DNA from: Gemmatimonadota bacterium
GTDB lineage: Bacteria > Gemmatimonadota > Gemmatimonadetes > Longimicrobiales > Gaopeijiaceae
Direction: 5' to 3'
NCBI GenBank assembly: GCA_018678395.1
Contig: JAHHMJ010000459.1
Coordinates: 1 to 5,985 of the forward strand
DNA: 5,985 nucleotides
In this document: piece by piece, positions 5,238 to 5,985 of the stretch
Position numbering within the stretch: position 1 is the first letter of the stretch
Layout of the letters: each line of letters opens with the position of its first letter
Translations under genes and position numbers: made by a program
Notes under the pieces: generated by a model
Database searches by the model: none
What the model was told of the DNA's origin: nothing
The model's input: the letters and a program-made list of their open reading frames with translations, nothing else

Positions 5238-5284
5238 AAGGCCGGGGGACTTCTTGCCGATCCTCCCAATGGATCTCTCCTCAC

Positions 5285-5941
5285 ATGCGCGCCATGGTCG
5301 ACCACTACGAAACCCTGCAGCTCAGCCCGTCCGCCGACGGCGAGACCGTCGAGCGGGTGTATCGCCTTCTCGCCAAGCGATATCACCCCGACAACCCCCA
5401 GTCGGGTGACGCCCATCGCTTCGCGGCCGTCCGGCATGCGTACGAGGTGCTCACCGATCCGGATACCCGCGCCGCATACGACGCCACCTACGAGGACGAG
5501 CGGCACCGCGAGTGGCGCGACTTCCGATCGGTGCAGGTCGAGGACGGACGGGAGGAGGATCGCCGTCTCTTCAGAGCGGTGCTCTCCGCGCTGTACGTGG
5601 CCCGTCGCCGGCAACCGGACGGGGGAGGCATGGCCCCGTTCCACCTGGAGCGCCTCCTGGCGACGCCGACCGAGCACCTCGAATTCCCGCTGTGGTACCT
5701 GAAGCAGCGCGGCTACGTCGAGGTTCTGCCGACGGGGCTGCTCGCGATCACCGTCGAGGGCATCGACGAGTTCTGGAACGGCGACCTGGCCCCGGCTGCG
5801 GACCGACTGCTGGCCGAAGGCACGCGGCAGGTCGACCCCGACTCCGATGGGGACCCTTCGATGGACACGCCGCAACCCGATATCGAGGCGCGGGACGCAG
5901 CGGACGTCGACCTGTCGAGAGAGGCCAGCGACGCAGCCTGA
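5285..5941 (+). CDS. J-domain (DnaJ-like) protein with C-terminal winged-helix-like region
   Basis: This 218-residue protein is a type III (class C) J-domain co-chaperone, with no Gly/Phe-rich or zinc-finger region. Residues 6-72 are the J domain: helix I (DHYETLQLSPSA), helix II (TVERVYRLLAKRY), the essential HPD loop at 34-36, helix III (AHRFAAVRHAYEVLTD) and helix IV (TRAAYDATY). By family knowledge this would bind an Hsp70 (DnaK) and stimulate its ATPase. Residues about 95-165 look like a small winged-helix-type domain (LYVARRR, FHLERLLATPTEHLEFPLWYLKQRGYVE, then a beta-wing ending in ITVEGIDEFW), which may pick the client. The tail from about 175 is acidic and probably disordered. The start may be ATG 5285 or ATG 5294, which begins just before the J domain; neither has a clear Shine-Dalgarno sequence. 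It is divergent from the SnoaL-like gene. This is not the housekeeping DnaJ, so I give no symbol. Confidence 0.93.
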   Translation: MRAMVDHYETLQLSPSADGETVERVYRLLAKRYHPDNPQSGDAHRFAAVRHAYEVLTDPDTRAAYDATYEDERHREWRDFRSVQVEDGREEDRRLFRAVLSALYVARRRQPDGGGMAPFHLERLLATPTEHLEFPLWYLKQRGYVEVLPTGLLAITVEGIDEFWNGDLAPAADRLLAEGTRQVDPDSDGDPSMDTPQPDIEARDAADVDLSREASDAA

Positions 5942-5953
5942 CCGTAGGCCGCT

Positions 5954-5985
5954 TCACCAGAAGATCGCGTAGAGCACCACGGTGG
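5954..5985 (-). CDS. Possible 3' end of a membrane-protein gene, cut by window edge
   Basis: Read on the minus strand from the right edge, one frame gives TVVLYAIFW followed by TGA (5956-5954). This is a hydrophobic end typical of membrane proteins that finish in a helix. It would be convergent with the J-domain gene, with 12 bases between stop codons, a common arrangement. Only nine codons are visible and the other frames cannot be excluded, so this is a tentative call. Confidence 0.35.
   Translation of the reverse strand, partial: TVVLYAIFW

Overview
This window is about two-thirds GC by eye and has strongly GC-biased third codon positions. It reads like chromosomal DNA of a high-GC, probably Gram-negative bacterium, because it carries an RND-type inner-membrane efflux pump, which implies an outer membrane. 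The mix of families (RND pump, GT-C glycosyltransferase, SnoaL-like protein, J-domain protein with a C-terminal winged-helix-like part) would fit Gemmatimonadota or a related phylum. That placement is a guess; nothing here is phylum-specific. I see no phage, transposase, CRISPR array, toxin-antitoxin pair or defence genes.

Layout. At 1-1489 is the C-terminal half of an RND efflux permease, cut by the window edge. A tRNA-Thr(UGU) follows at 1530-1602. At 1699-2109 is a small protein of unknown function with a Cys/His cluster and a C-terminal membrane anchor. At 2249-2692 is a four-helix membrane protein of a conserved uncharacterised family. At 2874-4652 is a large multi-spanning GT-C glycosyltransferase with a soluble C-terminal domain. 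All of these are on the + strand, but each gap is large enough for its own promoter, so they are probably separate units rather than one operon. The minus strand then carries a SnoaL-like (NTF2-fold) protein at 4764-5129, convergent with the glycosyltransferase. At 5285-5941 is a + strand J-domain protein, divergent from the SnoaL-like gene. The last 30 bases probably hold the 3' end of a minus-strand membrane-protein gene.

The most interesting parts are non-coding. First, a 67-base imperfect repeat occurs twice (2707-2773 and 4689-4755). It aligns without gaps at 51 of 67 positions and begins with a 15+5+15 hairpin. Each copy lies just after a stop codon, flanking the glycosyltransferase gene. 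Second, the gap between the SnoaL-like and J-domain genes (5130-5284) holds an AT-rich island (16 G/C in the 50 bases 5191-5240). It contains two overlapping, oppositely directed sigma70-like promoters. A perfect 10-base inverted repeat with arms 48 bp apart and a 6-2-6 palindrome overlap the promoter elements, which suggests a shared regulator for the two genes.

No gene-based novel system is evident. The proteins are individually familiar or are orphan small membrane proteins, and I infer no common pathway beyond the possible co-regulation of the SnoaL-like and J-domain genes.
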